In this document: piece by piece, positions 1-8,694 of the stretch
How the letters are laid out: each line of letters begins with the position of its first letter
Numbering within the stretch: position 1 is the stretch's first letter
NCBI RefSeq assembly: GCF_900090305.1
Contig: NZ_LT607751.1
Span: 3,534,001 to 3,598,000, forward strand
Direction of reading: 5' to 3'
Source of the DNA: Micromonospora siamensis
GTDB taxonomy: Bacteria > Actinomycetota > Actinomycetes > Mycobacteriales > Micromonosporaceae
DNA length: 64,000 nt
Notes under the pieces: generated by a model
The model's database searches: none
Seen by the model: only the letters and a program-made list of their open reading frames with translations
What the model was told of the DNA's origin: nothing
Position numbers and translations under genes: made by a program

Positions 1-687
1 AAGGGCCGGCCCGGGCACGGCTCGTTCATCCACGACGACAACGCGGTCACGGCGCTGGCCGAGGCGGTCGCCCGGGTCGGCCGGCACCGCTTCCCGGTGA
101 CCGTCACCGACACCGTGCGGGCGTTCCTGGCGGAGGTCTCCGACGTCCTCGGCGTCGAGCTGGACCCGGAGGACCCGGAGACCGCGATCGCCAAGCTCGG
201 CCCGATCGCCAACATCATCGGCGCCACCATCCGCAGCACCGCCAACCCGACCCGGCTGCAGGCCGGCTACAAGGACAACGTCATCCCCGGTCGGGCCAGC
301 GCCACCATCGACTGCCGCAGCCTGCCCGGGCAGTCGGAGATGCTGGAGCGGCAGCTGCGCGAGCTGGTCGGCCCGGACATCGACATCGAGTACGTCCAGC
401 GCCAGCCCGCCTGGGAGACCACGTTCGACGGTGACCTGGTCGCCGCCATGTCGGCGGCGCTGCGCGCCGAGGACCCGGGCGCCCGGCCGGTGCCGTACAT
501 GCTCTCCGGCGGCACCGACGCCAAGGCGTTCGCGCAGTTGGGCATCCGCTGCTTCGGGTTCGCGCCGCTGCGGCTGCCCGCCGACCTCAATTTCTCCGCC
601 CTGTTCCACGGCATCGATGAGCGGGTCCCGGTGGACGGGCTACAGTTCGGCGTGCGGGTTCTCGACCGGTTCCTCCGCAGCTGCTGA
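1..687 (+). CDS. M20-family peptidase, C-terminal part (5' end outside window)
   Basis: The frame is open from base 1 and ends at TGA 685-687, so this is the C-terminal about 228 residues of a longer protein. The visible part begins with a lysine-glycine stretch and the GHGSFIHDDNA loop typical of the dimerisation lid of M20 metallopeptidases. It continues with the conserved VIPGRASATIDCRSLPG strand and ends with the metal-site region SGGTDAKAF and the LFHGIDERVPV tail, which carries the late His and Glu. M20 dipeptidases or amidohydrolases hydrolyse peptide or amide bonds with a di-zinc centre. The substrate cannot be told from this part. Confidence 0.85.
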   Translation, partial: KGRPGHGSFIHDDNAVTALAEAVARVGRHRFPVTVTDTVRAFLAEVSDVLGVELDPEDPETAIAKLGPIANIIGATIRSTANPTRLQAGYKDNVIPGRASATIDCRSLPGQSEMLERQLRELVGPDIDIEYVQRQPAWETTFDGDLVAAMSAALRAEDPGARPVPYMLSGGTDAKAFAQLGIRCFGFAPLRLPADLNFSALFHGIDERVPVDGLQFGVRVLDRFLRSC

Positions 688-747
688 CCGCCGCGGTGCT
701 TCCCGCCCGGACGACGAACCTCCCCCATCGCGAAGGGACTGCCTCAC

Positions 748-1407
748 ATGACCGACCAGCACGGTGAGCTGGACGCTGCCCTCGAGCGCGTGATCGAGAC
801 CGCCCGCCGGCACCTGGCCGCCGTCCGCGCCGCCCAGGGCCGGGTCGACGACGACGACGTCTGGCAGGCCTACGTGGCGTTGAACAACGCCTCCTACGCC
901 TACGACGAACTGCTCCTGGACGCCTTCGGGGAGGTCACCCCCTGGGACGTGGAGTCCATCGACCCCGACGAGGCCGACGAGCGGTTCGCCGGCGCCGAGG
1001 GCGTCGAGGCATCCGACCCGCACCCGAGGGTCATCTCGGTGCGCCAGCGCCGCGACTACCGGGTGCCGAGCATCGCGGCGCTGGTCCGGGTCGCCGAGGC
1101 GGCCCGCCGCGAGGGCACCCCGGAGGGCGACGAGCCGGCGCCGGTCGAGGGCGTCGGCGAGGCGGTGCTGGAGCTGCTGCAGAGCGGCGACGGCTCGCTG
1201 TCGGCGCTGGACGTGCCGGAGCTGGAGCCGCTGGACGGCGTGGTGATGGTCAGCGAGGTGGGCACCCCGGTCGACCTGGAGTCGTTCGACGACGACGACC
1301 CGGTGGGCCCGTTCCAGCCGGCCGCCGACGACCGCCTCGTGGGTCGGCTCGACGAGCACCCCTTCCTGGACGACGAGGAGCACGACCACGCCGGCCACAG
1401 CCACTAG
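748..1407 (+). CDS. Acidic hypothetical protein
   Basis: This 219-residue protein matches no family I can name. It is strongly acidic. The N-terminal half is helical with a conserved-looking core (WQAYVALNNASYAYDELLLD). The tail is low-complexity and ends in a His-rich HDHAGHSH stretch that could bind metal. The ATG is preceded by GAAGGGA about 11 nt upstream. It lies 60 bp after the peptidase and ends just before a strong hairpin, so it may be co-transcribed with the peptidase. Confidence 0.75.
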   Translation: MTDQHGELDAALERVIETARRHLAAVRAAQGRVDDDDVWQAYVALNNASYAYDELLLDAFGEVTPWDVESIDPDEADERFAGAEGVEASDPHPRVISVRQRRDYRVPSIAALVRVAEAARREGTPEGDEPAPVEGVGEAVLELLQSGDGSLSALDVPELEPLDGVVMVSEVGTPVDLESFDDDDPVGPFQPAADDRLVGRLDEHPFLDDEEHDHAGHSH

Positions 1408-1419
1408 GGCGCGGACGCA

Positions 1420-1458
1420 CGTGGGGGTCGGGCCGTGGTACGCGGCCCGGCCCCCACG
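1420..1458. terminator. Hairpin between convergent genes
   Basis: Arms 1420-1435 and 1443-1458 pair over 16 bp with one G-T wobble and a 7-nt loop. It lies between the ends of the acidic protein gene (+) and the DUF5703 gene (-), so it can serve both strands. Confidence 0.7.
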
Positions 1459-1473
1459 CGTATACCCGCCGTA

Positions 1474-1674
1474 CTAGTACGACAGGCCCGGCTCCAGCTT
1501 GTTGACCCGGCGCCGGCGCAGCATCACCTGCCGCGTCCCGTCCCGGAACAGCTGGACCCGGGCCAACTCCCAGCCGGAGAACTCCGCCTGGATCGCCAGC
1601 TGCACCGCGGCGGTCACCCGGTCGACGTTCGGCGGCAACCGCAGCGGCGCGTATTCGTAGTCCATGCCGTCCAT
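1474..1674 (-). CDS. DUF5703 family small protein
   Basis: This 66-residue protein has the pattern of DUF5703: an N-terminal MDYEYAPLRLPP block, a central amphipathic helix, and a basic RQVMLRRRR stretch. No catalytic motif is visible and the role is unknown. Two ATG codons (residues 1 and 4) could start it; the longer form is used. It is transcribed away from the aldo/keto reductase promoter and ends at a shared hairpin. Confidence 0.7.
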   Translation of the reverse strand: MDGMDYEYAPLRLPPNVDRVTAAVQLAIQAEFSGWELARVQLFRDGTRQVMLRRRRVNKLEPGLSY

Positions 1675-1747
1675 GCTGCCCAGCTCGCGGGCCCGGCGCC
1701 ACCCCCTGACCGGTGACCCGCGCCGCCCCGGAGCCGGACAGTCGCCC

Positions 1748-2719
1748 TCAGCCGTCGCGTTCCGGATAGCCGACCGGCATCGCCGACACGTCGTCGAGGG
1801 CGGTGACGATCTCGTCGGGCAGGGTCATCCGCTCCACCTGGAGCGCGCCGAGCAGCTGCCCCACCGTCCGGGCCCCCAGGATCGGCGCGGTCACCCCGGG
1901 CCGGTCCCGGATCCACGCCAGCGCCACCTCCAGCGGCGAGACACCCAGCCCGCCGGCCGCCGTGGCGACCGCCTCCACGATGCTGGAGCAGCGCGGGTCC
2001 AGATAGCTGGCGACGAAGCGTTCGAAGTGCGGCGACACCGCCCGGGAGTCCGCCGGACGGCCGTTGCGGTACTTGCCGGTGAGCACCCCGCGGCCCAGCG
2101 GCGACCAGGGCAGCACCCCCAGCCCCATCGCCTCGCAGGCCGGCAGCACCTCGCGCTCCACGCCCCGCTCCAGCAGTGAGTACTCCACCTGGGCGGCGAC
2201 CACCGGGGCCCGGCCGGGCCAGGCGGCCTGCCAGGCGGCGGCCCGCGCGGTCTGCCAGCCGGCGAAGTTCGACACCCCCACGTACCGGGCCCTGCCGCTG
2301 GACACCGCGTGGTCCAGCGCCGACAGGGTCTCCTCCAGCGGGGTGTACGGGTCGTACCCGTGCACCTGCCACAGGTCGACGTGGTCGGTGCCGAGCCGGC
2401 GCAGCGACGCCTCCAGGGTGCGCAGCAGGTGCCCCCGGGAGCCGTCGCGGCGGCGTCCGCTGCCCGGCCGCAGCCCCGCCTTGGTGGCGATGAGCAGCTC
2501 GTCGCGGGGGACCAGGCCACCCAGCAGCGACCCGATGACGGACTCGGCGTCGCCGTCGGCGTACACGTCGGCGGTGTCGACCAGGTTGCCGCCCGCGTCG
2601 AGGTAGCTCTTCAGCTGGGCGGCCGCGTCGTCGGCGTCGGTGTCCCGTCCCCAGGTCATGGTGCCGAGCGCGAGCCGCGAAACCGCCAGCCCGCTTCGGC
2701 CGAGCGGTCGCTGTTGCAT
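1748..2719 (-). CDS. Aldo/keto reductase
   Basis: This 323-residue protein follows the AKR TIM-barrel pattern, which reduces aldehydes and ketones with NAD(P)H. The tetrad is present: Asp48 and Tyr53 in DTADVYADG, Lys80 in ATKAGL, and His120 in LWQVHGYD. The GVSNF motif and the C-terminal cofactor segment (APILGARTVGQL) are also clear. The substrate is unknown. The ATG lies 6 nt after a TAAGGT box (2726-2731 on the minus strand), pointing to a leaderless message. Confidence 0.92.
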   Translation of the reverse strand: MQQRPLGRSGLAVSRLALGTMTWGRDTDADDAAAQLKSYLDAGGNLVDTADVYADGDAESVIGSLLGGLVPRDELLIATKAGLRPGSGRRRDGSRGHLLRTLEASLRRLGTDHVDLWQVHGYDPYTPLEETLSALDHAVSSGRARYVGVSNFAGWQTARAAAWQAAWPGRAPVVAAQVEYSLLERGVEREVLPACEAMGLGVLPWSPLGRGVLTGKYRNGRPADSRAVSPHFERFVASYLDPRCSSIVEAVATAAGGLGVSPLEVALAWIRDRPGVTAPILGARTVGQLLGALQVERMTLPDEIVTALDDVSAMPVGYPERDG

Positions 2720-2725
2720 GGGTGA

Positions 2726-2731
2726 ACCTTA
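2726..2731 (-). promoter_or_regulatory. -10 box of aldo/keto reductase
   Basis: TAAGGT ends 6 nt before the ATG at 2719, consistent with leaderless initiation. Confidence 0.5.
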
Positions 2732-2883
2732 TTTCGAAGCTGCCGTCACGGATATCCTCGCCCGGAGTCAACTTCCCGCTCCACCGGCCGGAGGGTGTGA
2801 CGTTTTCGGGTGAGCCGGTGATCGGGCCCACGTTCGGCATTGCGTAACCTGATGCGACCTGTGGTGCGGATGGGGGAGGACCA

Positions 2884-3936
2884 GTGCGACTCGGGCTCAG
2901 CCTCGGATACCAGACGGCGTGGAGTACGCCGGCAGACCACCTGGCTCTGGCGCAGGAGGCGGACCGACTCGGCTACTCGGTGGTGTGGGCGGCGGAGGCG
3001 TACGGCTCCGACTCGCCGAGCATGCTCGCCTGGATGGCCGGTCAGACCGAACGGATCGACGTGGGCGCCGCGGTGATGCAGATCCCCGCCCGTACCCCGG
3101 CGATGACCGCGATGACCGCGGCGACCATCGACGCCCTCTCCGGGGGCCGGTTCCGCCTCGGCCTGGGCGTCTCCGGGCCGCAGGTCTCCGAGGGCTGGCA
3201 CGGCGTACGCTTCGCCAAGCCCCTCGCCCGGACCCGCGAGTACGTCGACATCGTCAAGCTCGCGGTGGCCCGCAAGGAGGTCGCGTACGACGGCGAGCAC
3301 TACACCCTGCCGCTGCCCGACGGGCCCGGCAAGGCGCTGCGGCTGGGCTTCCACCCGCCACGCGAGCACATCCCGATCTACCTTGCCGCCGTCGGCCCGA
3401 AGAACCTCGAACTGGCCGGCGAGATCGCCGACGGCTGGCTGGCCGTCTTCTACGCCCCCGAGTTCGCCGAGGAGCAGCTCGCCTCGGTGCGTGCCGGCCG
3501 GGCCAAGGTCGGCAAGGAACTGGCCGGCTTCGACGTGGTCCCCTCGGTGCCGGTGGTCGTCGGCGACGACGTGGCGTCCTGCGCCGAGCTGGTCCGTTGG
3601 TACGCCGCGCTCTACGTCGGCGGGATGGGCAGCCGGCAGCAGAACTTCTACAACCAGCTCGCCACCCGGATGGGCTACGGCGACGCCGCCCGCGAGGTGC
3701 AGGACCTCTATCTGGCCAAGCGGCAGCGCGACGCCGCCGCCGCGGTGCCGATGGAGTTCATCGACCGCACCTCGCTGCTCGGCCCCAAGGAACGCATCGC
3801 CGAGCGGATGCGCGAGTACGCCGCCGCCGGGGTCACCACCCTGTCGGTGTCCCTGTTCGTGGCCGACCGGGACAGCGGTGTGCAGACGCTGCGTACCGTC
3901 GCCGAGGCGCTGGAGCTTTCCGGAGTCGGCGAGTGA
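2884..3936 (+). CDS. LLM-class F420-dependent oxidoreductase
   Basis: This 350-residue protein is of the luciferase-like monooxygenase superfamily. It has the N-terminal [10 protein letters not shown] strand, the AAEAYGSDS segment and the [23 protein letters not shown] loop typical of the actinobacterial F420-dependent branch. These enzymes transfer hydride to or from coenzyme F420; the substrate is not predictable. GTG is chosen as start because GGGGGAGGA lies just upstream. Its TGA overlaps the GTG of uppP by 4 bp (GTGA), so the two are translationally coupled. Confidence 0.88.
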   Translation: MRLGLSLGYQTAWSTPADHLALAQEADRLGYSVVWAAEAYGSDSPSMLAWMAGQTERIDVGAAVMQIPARTPAMTAMTAATIDALSGGRFRLGLGVSGPQVSEGWHGVRFAKPLARTREYVDIVKLAVARKEVAYDGEHYTLPLPDGPGKALRLGFHPPREHIPIYLAAVGPKNLELAGEIADGWLAVFYAPEFAEEQLASVRAGRAKVGKELAGFDVVPSVPVVVGDDVASCAELVRWYAALYVGGMGSRQQNFYNQLATRMGYGDAAREVQDLYLAKRQRDAAAAVPMEFIDRTSLLGPKERIAERMREYAAAGVTTLSVSLFVADRDSGVQTLRTVAEALELSGVGE

Positions 3937-4769
3937 CCTGGATCGAGGCCATCGTCCTGGGCATCGTCCAGGGGCTCACCGAGTTCCTTCCGGTCTCCTC
4001 CTCGGGGCACCTGCGGATCACCTCGGCCATCTTCTTCGGCCGCGACGCCGGTGCGTCGTTCACCGCGGTGACGCAGCTCGGCACCGAGGCGGCCGTGCTG
4101 ATCTACTTCTTCAAGGACATCTGGCGGATCGTCCGTACCTGGTGCCTGGGGTTGGTCGACAAGTCGGTCCGGTCGAGCCTCGACTACCGGATGGGCTGGT
4201 ACGTCATCGTCGGCACCATCCCGATCGGCATCCTCGGGCTGCTGTTCAAGGACCAGATCCGCACTGCCGGCCGGAACCTGTACCTGATCTCCTTCACGCT
4301 GATCTTCTTCGCCCTGGTGCTGGCCTTCGCCGAGTACTGGGGCCGGCAGACCCGCACGCTGGAGAACTTCCGGATGCGCGACGGCGTGGCGATGGGTCTG
4401 GGCCAGGCGATGGCACTCATCCCGGGCGTCTCCCGGTCCGGCGGCACGCTGACGGTCGGCCTGTTCCTCAACCTCACCCGGGAGACCGCGGCCCGCTACT
4501 CGTTCCTGCTGGCCATCCCGGCCGTGGTCATCTCCGGGGTGTTCAGCATCCCGGACGTCTTCGAACCGTCCGCCCCGGGCACGGCCGCGCCGAGCGTCGC
4601 GCAGATGATCGTCGCGACCGCGATCGCCTTCGGCATCGGGTACGCGGCGATCGCCTGGCTGCTCAGGTACGTCGCCCACCACACCCTGTACCTGTTCGTG
4701 CTCTACCGGGTGGCGCTCGGAACCCTGGTCCTGTGCCTGCTGCTGACGGGAACCATCAGCGCCACCTGA
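3933..4769 (+). CDS. uppP: Undecaprenyl-diphosphatase UppP (BacA)
   Basis: This 278-residue multi-pass membrane protein dephosphorylates undecaprenyl diphosphate to recycle the lipid carrier for peptidoglycan and other envelope polymers. Both family signatures are present: the N-terminal [13 protein letters not shown] (catalytic Glu, Ser, His) and the central PGVSRSGGT (catalytic Arg). The length matches the family. GTG overlaps the upstream oxidoreductase stop by 4 bp. It ends 20 bp before a long hairpin shared with the convergent secreted protein. Confidence 0.95.
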   Translation: MTWIEAIVLGIVQGLTEFLPVSSSGHLRITSAIFFGRDAGASFTAVTQLGTEAAVLIYFFKDIWRIVRTWCLGLVDKSVRSSLDYRMGWYVIVGTIPIGILGLLFKDQIRTAGRNLYLISFTLIFFALVLAFAEYWGRQTRTLENFRMRDGVAMGLGQAMALIPGVSRSGGTLTVGLFLNLTRETAARYSFLLAIPAVVISGVFSIPDVFEPSAPGTAAPSVAQMIVATAIAFGIGYAAIAWLLRYVAHHTLYLFVLYRVALGTLVLCLLLTGTISAT

Positions 4770-4788
4770 CAGTTCAGTTGGCTACGCC

Positions 4789-4821
4789 GCTGGCCGGCAC
4801 CCGTCAGGGGTGCCGGCCAGC
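4789..4821. terminator. Hairpin between uppP and the secreted lysozyme-like gene
   Basis: A 14-bp perfect stem (GCTGGCCGGCACCC and its complement) closes a 5-nt loop between convergent genes. Confidence 0.75.
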
Positions 4822-4840
4822 GTGTCGTTCAGGTGGTGGG

Positions 4841-5431
4841 TCAGTTGTTCCAGTGCTGGGCGACCAGGTCGGCGGCCTGCTGCTCCCACTGGGCGTACGC
4901 GTCCGGGTAGGCGGACACCTGCACGGTCTGGGCGGCGTCGGTCAGGGGCATGTCCTGCCATCCGTCGACCTGCTTGAGACCCTTGAGGAACGCCAGGGTG
5001 GAGTACTCAGGATCGGTGATCTGCTCAGGCGTTCCCCAACCCGAGCTCGGGCGCTGCTGGAACAGGCCCAGCGAGTCATGGTCGTTGCGGTCGCCCAGGT
5101 GGCCCAGGTTCTCCAGCTTCGACTCCTGCAGGCTGGTGGCGATCGAGACCACGGCGGCCCGCTCCGGGAGACCGGCCTTCTTCGTCGCGGCGATGATCGC
5201 CTTCACATTGCCGGTCTGCTCGTCGTTCAGATCGATGCGGGACTGGGTGCCCTGCACGCCGTGCGGGATCAGCTTGCCGGCGTCGGGCTTGTCGGCCTGC
5301 ACGACGGCGACCGGGGTCAGGGCGGCGGTGGTGGGGGTGGTGTCGGCGTGGTTCAGCGGGCCGGCGGCCATCCCACCGGCGAAAGCCAGACCGGCGATAC
5401 CCAGCACGCTCTTGGTCAGGATCGTGTTCAT
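4841..5431 (-). CDS. Secreted lysozyme-like (transglycosylase-fold) protein
   Basis: This 196-residue protein has a signal peptide (MNTILTKSVLGIAGLAFAGGMAAG) followed by a lysozyme-like domain of the kind annotated as peptidoglycan-binding or transglycosylase-like in Micromonospora. A candidate catalytic Glu lies in SLQESKL, and HDSLGLFQQRPSSGWGT is the substrate-groove block. It probably acts on or binds cell wall outside the membrane. The ATG at 5431 is chosen because GGAG lies 7 nt upstream and the signal peptide begins there; an open frame extends further upstream but looks non-coding. Confidence 0.8.
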   Translation of the reverse strand: MNTILTKSVLGIAGLAFAGGMAAGPLNHADTTPTTAALTPVAVVQADKPDAGKLIPHGVQGTQSRIDLNDEQTGNVKAIIAATKKAGLPERAAVVSIATSLQESKLENLGHLGDRNDHDSLGLFQQRPSSGWGTPEQITDPEYSTLAFLKGLKQVDGWQDMPLTDAAQTVQVSAYPDAYAQWEQQAADLVAQHWNN

Positions 5432-5580
5432 GGGAAAGCTCCATTCGGGGGTCGGCACGCCACCCGATGGGGGTCGGGTGACGGGCAAGCACCACGTCAG
5501 GCGCTCAGACAAGGGGAAAAGTCTGGGGGTGTCCGGCACGGCCACGGACCCGGCGGGGCTCGTCGTGGCGGCGGACCATG

Positions 5581-5688
5581 TGTAACGACCGCCGGCCCCA
5601 CATCATTCCCGGGGCCCGACCCGATCCCGTAGGTATCGGCGCTGGCAGCCGGGGGTGCTGCTGCGGTCGTCCAGATGATGTAACGACC
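5581..5688. repeat. Two direct copies of TGTAACGACC
   Basis: Copies lie at 5581-5590 and 5679-5688, each followed by a C/G-rich GGCCCC stretch. Read on the minus strand they are GGTCGTTACA, 150-260 bp upstream of the lysozyme-like gene. They could be sites for one regulator of that gene. Confidence 0.4.
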
Positions 5689-5887
5689 CGGCCCCGGCCG
5701 CCATTCCACCGCCCGGGTGCGGCCGGTCACCCGCGATTCGGACAATCGGCCGCAGACCACCGGGCCGGCCGCAGACCGTCAGGCCACTCGCCGTCAGGCC
5801 ACTGGCCGAATCCCACCCCGGCACCCACTCCCGGCGAAGTGCGGGCACCCGCCCTTCTCGAGGGGCGGTGGCTCGCTCTTCGGGTGA

Positions 5888-6057
5888 CTACAGACTTGAG
5901 AGCACCGACGACTCACCCAGCGGTTGCTGTCCGACAGCGGACCGCCTGTCCGGGCCGTGCTTCATGTTCCGATAGTCCGGTTCGCCTCGGGCGCCCACCA
6001 GGACCCTTCCGATCCGGTCCAGGCGCGGTGAGTCATCCACGCTCTCAAGTCCGTAGC
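5888..6057. repeat. 30-bp imperfect inverted repeat flanking 110 bp
   Basis: Positions 5888-5917 and the reverse complement of 6028-6057 match at 25 of 30 bases (shared core GACTTGAGAGC and GACTCACC). Inside the left end is a second hairpin at 5920-5945 (GCGGT-GCTGT-ACAGC-ACCGC). The layout fits a small non-autonomous element with terminal inverted repeats, or a structured RNA. Confidence 0.45.
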
Positions 6058-6386
6058 GGGACGAGCTCCCCCTCGGGTCGCCCATCAGCCGAGGTGCGAG
6101 ACGGACCGGCAGACGCCGCGGGACCGAAGCCGCCGCCATGAGTCTCCGCGTCCGGAGACGACCATGATGTTCCACCCATCGACGTGCCGGGCGATACCGC
6201 CTCCCCGATCTCGGCCCGGGAGCCTGGGGATCGGCCGGTAGTGGCCGCCGCGACCCTGGGCGGGACCGGTGCGGTGGCCACCGCACCCGGGACCGACCGG
6301 ATGGCCGGGCGTCGACCCGGGCGTGCCGGGACACGACGGACGGCTGTGACCCGGGCCGCCGCGGGTGGTGGGGCAGAGCCAGGCCC

Positions 6387-6392
6387 TAGGGT
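6387..6392 (+). promoter_or_regulatory. -10 box of phosphatase gene
   Basis: TAGGGT ends 7 nt before GTG 6400. This spacing is why GTG 6400 is chosen over the in-frame GTG 6391, which overlaps the box. Confidence 0.5.
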
Positions 6393-6399
6393 GGTCACC

Positions 6400-7104
6400 G
6401 TGGCGACCCTTCTGCTTCTGCGACACGGCCGGACCACCGCGAACGCCGACGGCGGCCTCGCCGGCCGGCAGCCGGTGGAGCTGGACGACACCGGGCGGGC
6501 CCAGGCGGCGGCCGTTGGCGAGCGCCTCAAGGGGCTTCCGCTCGCCGCCGTGGTGACCAGCCCGCTGATCCGTTGCCGGCAGACCCTCGATCTCGCCCTG
6601 CCGCAGGCCACTCCGGTGGTGGAGGAGGGGCTGATCGAGTGCGGGTACGGCAGCTGGGAGGGGCAGCCGCTGAAGAAGCTGGCGAAGGAGCCGCTCTGGC
6701 CGGTGGTCCAGCAGCATCCCAGCGCGGCGGTCTTCCCCGAGGGGGAGGCGATGGCGGCGATGGCCGCGCGGGCGGTGGCGGCGGTTCGCTCGTGGGACGC
6801 CCGGATCACCGCCGAGCACGGTCCGGAGGCGGTCTGGCTGGCCTGCAGCCACGGGGACGTGATCAAGGCCATCGTGGCCGACGCGCTGGGCGTACACCTG
6901 GATCTGTTCCAGCGGATCGTGGCGGACCCGGCGTCGGTGACCGCGATCCGCTACACCCCCCTGCGCCCGTTCCTGGTCCGGCTCAACGACACCGGCGGTG
7001 ATCTCGCGGGTCTGGTGTCGCCGCCGCGCAAGCGGCGCCGGCGGGCCACCCGGGCGGCGGACTCGGACGCGGCGGTCGGCGGTGGCGCGGGGGCGGCGCG
7101 GTGA
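6400..7104 (+). CDS. Histidine phosphatase family protein (MSMEG_4193-like)
   Basis: This 234-residue protein belongs to the phosphoglycerate mutase-like superfamily. The phosphoenzyme motif LLRHGRTTAN is at its N terminus, Arg and Glu of the active site lie in SPLIRCRQT and ECGYGSWEG, and the second catalytic His is in ACSHGDVIKAI. It hydrolyses a phosphomonoester of unknown identity. The C-terminal 35 residues are a basic, disordered extension. It opens the conserved actinobacterial block with DUF3090, SCO1664-like and mshC genes, which suggests a role linked to them, though nothing direct shows this. Confidence 0.88.
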   Translation: MATLLLLRHGRTTANADGGLAGRQPVELDDTGRAQAAAVGERLKGLPLAAVVTSPLIRCRQTLDLALPQATPVVEEGLIECGYGSWEGQPLKKLAKEPLWPVVQQHPSAAVFPEGEAMAAMAARAVAAVRSWDARITAEHGPEAVWLACSHGDVIKAIVADALGVHLDLFQRIVADPASVTAIRYTPLRPFLVRLNDTGGDLAGLVSPPRKRRRRATRAADSDAAVGGGAGAAR

Positions 7105-7203
7105 GCCGCGCCGCCACGCCCGGGACGCCGGCGGGGGCGCTCCGGCGTTTCGCCCTGGGCGGAACCACCCACGGTGCGCTGCGCGCCGTTCCCACCCGCC
7201 GGA

Positions 7204-7209
7204 TAGGGT
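7204..7209 (+). promoter_or_regulatory. -10 box of DUF3090 gene
   Basis: TAGGGT lies 7 nt before ATG 7217, so the DUF3090-SCO1664 pair appears to have its own leaderless promoter. Confidence 0.5.
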
Positions 7210-7216
7210 CGTGGGT

Positions 7217-7807
7217 ATGACCCACCAGGTGCACGCCTTCGAGCCGCCGGAGCGGTTCGTCGCCGGGACCGTCGGGCCGCCGGGGGAGCGCACGTTCTTC
7301 CTCCAGGCGCGCGGCGGCGGCCGGCTGGTCAGCGTCGCGCTGGAGAAGGTGCAGGTGTCGCTGCTCGCCGAGAAGCTCGAGGAGCTGCTCGTCGAGGCGC
7401 AGCGCCGGTTCGGCGTCGACCTGCCCGAGGCGCCCGCGGCCCCCGTCGTCGGCGACAACGACCCGCTCGACACCCCCGTCGACGAGGAGTTCCGCGTCGG
7501 CACCCTCGGCCTGGCCTTCGACGTCGACACCGCCACCGTGGTGATCGAGGCGATCGCGGCCGGCGAGGCCGAGACCGAGGTCGAGCTCGGTGACGACGAC
7601 GAGGACGACGACGATGACGACGAGGTCGAGGAGCTGAACGACGACCTCGACCGGCTGCGGGTGCGGCTGACCCCGGAGGCCACCCGCGAGTTCATCGCCC
7701 GGGCCCGCCGGGTGGTCAACGCCGGTCGCCCGCCCTGCCCGCTCTGCGGCCAGCCGCTGGATCCCGCCGGGCACCTCTGCCCGCGGCACAACGGTTACCA
7801 CCGGTGA
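7217..7807 (+). CDS. DUF3090 family protein
   Basis: This 196-residue protein matches DUF3090 in length and layout: an N-terminal beta-rich region (ERTFFLQARGGGR), an acidic low-complexity stretch of Asp/Glu at about residues 128-143, and a C-terminal zinc-ribbon-like cluster CPLCGQPLDPAGHLCPRHNG. The function is unknown. The gene overlaps the SCO1664-like gene by 4 bp (GTGA), so the two are coupled and their products may act together. Confidence 0.85.
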   Translation: MTHQVHAFEPPERFVAGTVGPPGERTFFLQARGGGRLVSVALEKVQVSLLAEKLEELLVEAQRRFGVDLPEAPAAPVVGDNDPLDTPVDEEFRVGTLGLAFDVDTATVVIEAIAAGEAETEVELGDDDEDDDDDDEVEELNDDLDRLRVRLTPEATREFIARARRVVNAGRPPCPLCGQPLDPAGHLCPRHNGYHR

Positions 7808-8622
7808 CGTCGTCGGAACTCCGACCCCGGCAGGACGAGCGCGCCTCGTTGCGGCTGCTGCACGACGGTGAGCTGGAGCTGGAGGGTCGGCTGGTCGACG
7901 CCTCCAACACCACCCTGCGTGGCATCGTCACCCTCGACGGGGTGAGCGCCCGCTGCGTCTACAAGCCGGTGCGCGGCGAGCGCCCGCTCTGGGACTTCCC
8001 CGACGGCACTCTCGCCGGCCGGGAGGTCGCGGCATACCTCGTCTCCCGGGCCAGCGGCTGGGACCTCGTCCCGCCGACCGTGCTGCGGGACGGCCCGTTC
8101 GGCCCCGGCTCCTGCCAGCTGTGGATCGACGAGCTGGAGGACGCCGAGCCGCTGGTCGGCTTCGTCCCGGCGGACGCGCTGCCGCCACGCTGGTTCCCGG
8201 TCGCGGCGGCCCGGGACGACGACGGCGCCGCGTACGCGCTGGCGCACGCCGACGATCCGCGGCTGGCCCGTCTCGCGCTGCTCGACGCGGTGATCAACAA
8301 CGCCGACCGCAAGGGCGGCCACGTGCTGGTCGGCCCGGACGACCGGATCTACGGCGTGGACCACGGGGTGAGCTTCCACGTCGAGGAGAAGCTGCGGACG
8401 GTGCTCTGGGGCTGGGCCGGCCGGCAGCTGCCGCCCGACGCGGTGGAGATGCTCGACGGCCTGGTCGACCAGGTCACCGGTGAGCTCGGCGAGGAGCTGG
8501 CCGAGCACCTCACCATCTCCGAGGTGGCCGAGCTGGCCGCCCGATGTGAACGGTTGCGCGACGCCGGCACCTTCCCGCTGCCCCCGGAGGACTGGCCGGC
8601 GATTCCGTGGCCCCCGATGTGA
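7804..8622 (+). CDS. SCO1664 family protein (kinase-like fold)
   Basis: This 272-residue protein resembles SCO1664 of Streptomyces, a family distantly related to phosphatidylinositol 3/4-kinases. Kinase-like elements are visible: VYKPVRGERPLWDFPDGTLA (candidate phosphate loop and Lys), the catalytic-loop-like DAVINNADRKGGHVL and the metal-loop-like YGVDHGVSFH. It may phosphorylate a small molecule or protein; this is not shown. GTG overlaps the DUF3090 stop. It sits directly upstream of mshC. Confidence 0.85.
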   Translation: MTSSELRPRQDERASLRLLHDGELELEGRLVDASNTTLRGIVTLDGVSARCVYKPVRGERPLWDFPDGTLAGREVAAYLVSRASGWDLVPPTVLRDGPFGPGSCQLWIDELEDAEPLVGFVPADALPPRWFPVAAARDDDGAAYALAHADDPRLARLALLDAVINNADRKGGHVLVGPDDRIYGVDHGVSFHVEEKLRTVLWGWAGRQLPPDAVEMLDGLVDQVTGELGEELAEHLTISEVAELAARCERLRDAGTFPLPPEDWPAIPWPPM

Positions 8623-8682
8623 GTGGTTGTCATGTTGATCACCCGAGTGCTGGCAGTGGCCCGCGCCGGGCTGGCGGCTCGT

Positions 8683-8688
8683 TAGGCT
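8683..8688 (+). promoter_or_regulatory. -10 box of mshC
   Basis: TAGGCT ends 6 nt before ATG 8695, giving mshC its own start site despite the operon-like order. Confidence 0.5.
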
Positions 8689-8694
8689 GGGGTA

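Larger units (their letters stand above)
5432..6399. other. About 970 bp without a convincing gene
   Basis: No frame here reads like a protein on either strand. The stretch holds the leader of the lysozyme-like gene (including a CACCCGA/TCGGGTG hairpin at about 5460-5480), two copies of TGTAACGACC, a 30-bp imperfect inverted repeat at 5888/6057, and the promoter of the phosphatase gene at its right end. Confidence 0.6.

Noticed and set aside
5432..5890. c-di-AMP (ydaO-type) riboswitch upstream of the lysozyme-like gene
   Set aside because: I searched by eye for the GACAGCTAACC-type core and found no convincing match on the minus strand. A covariance model search would decide.
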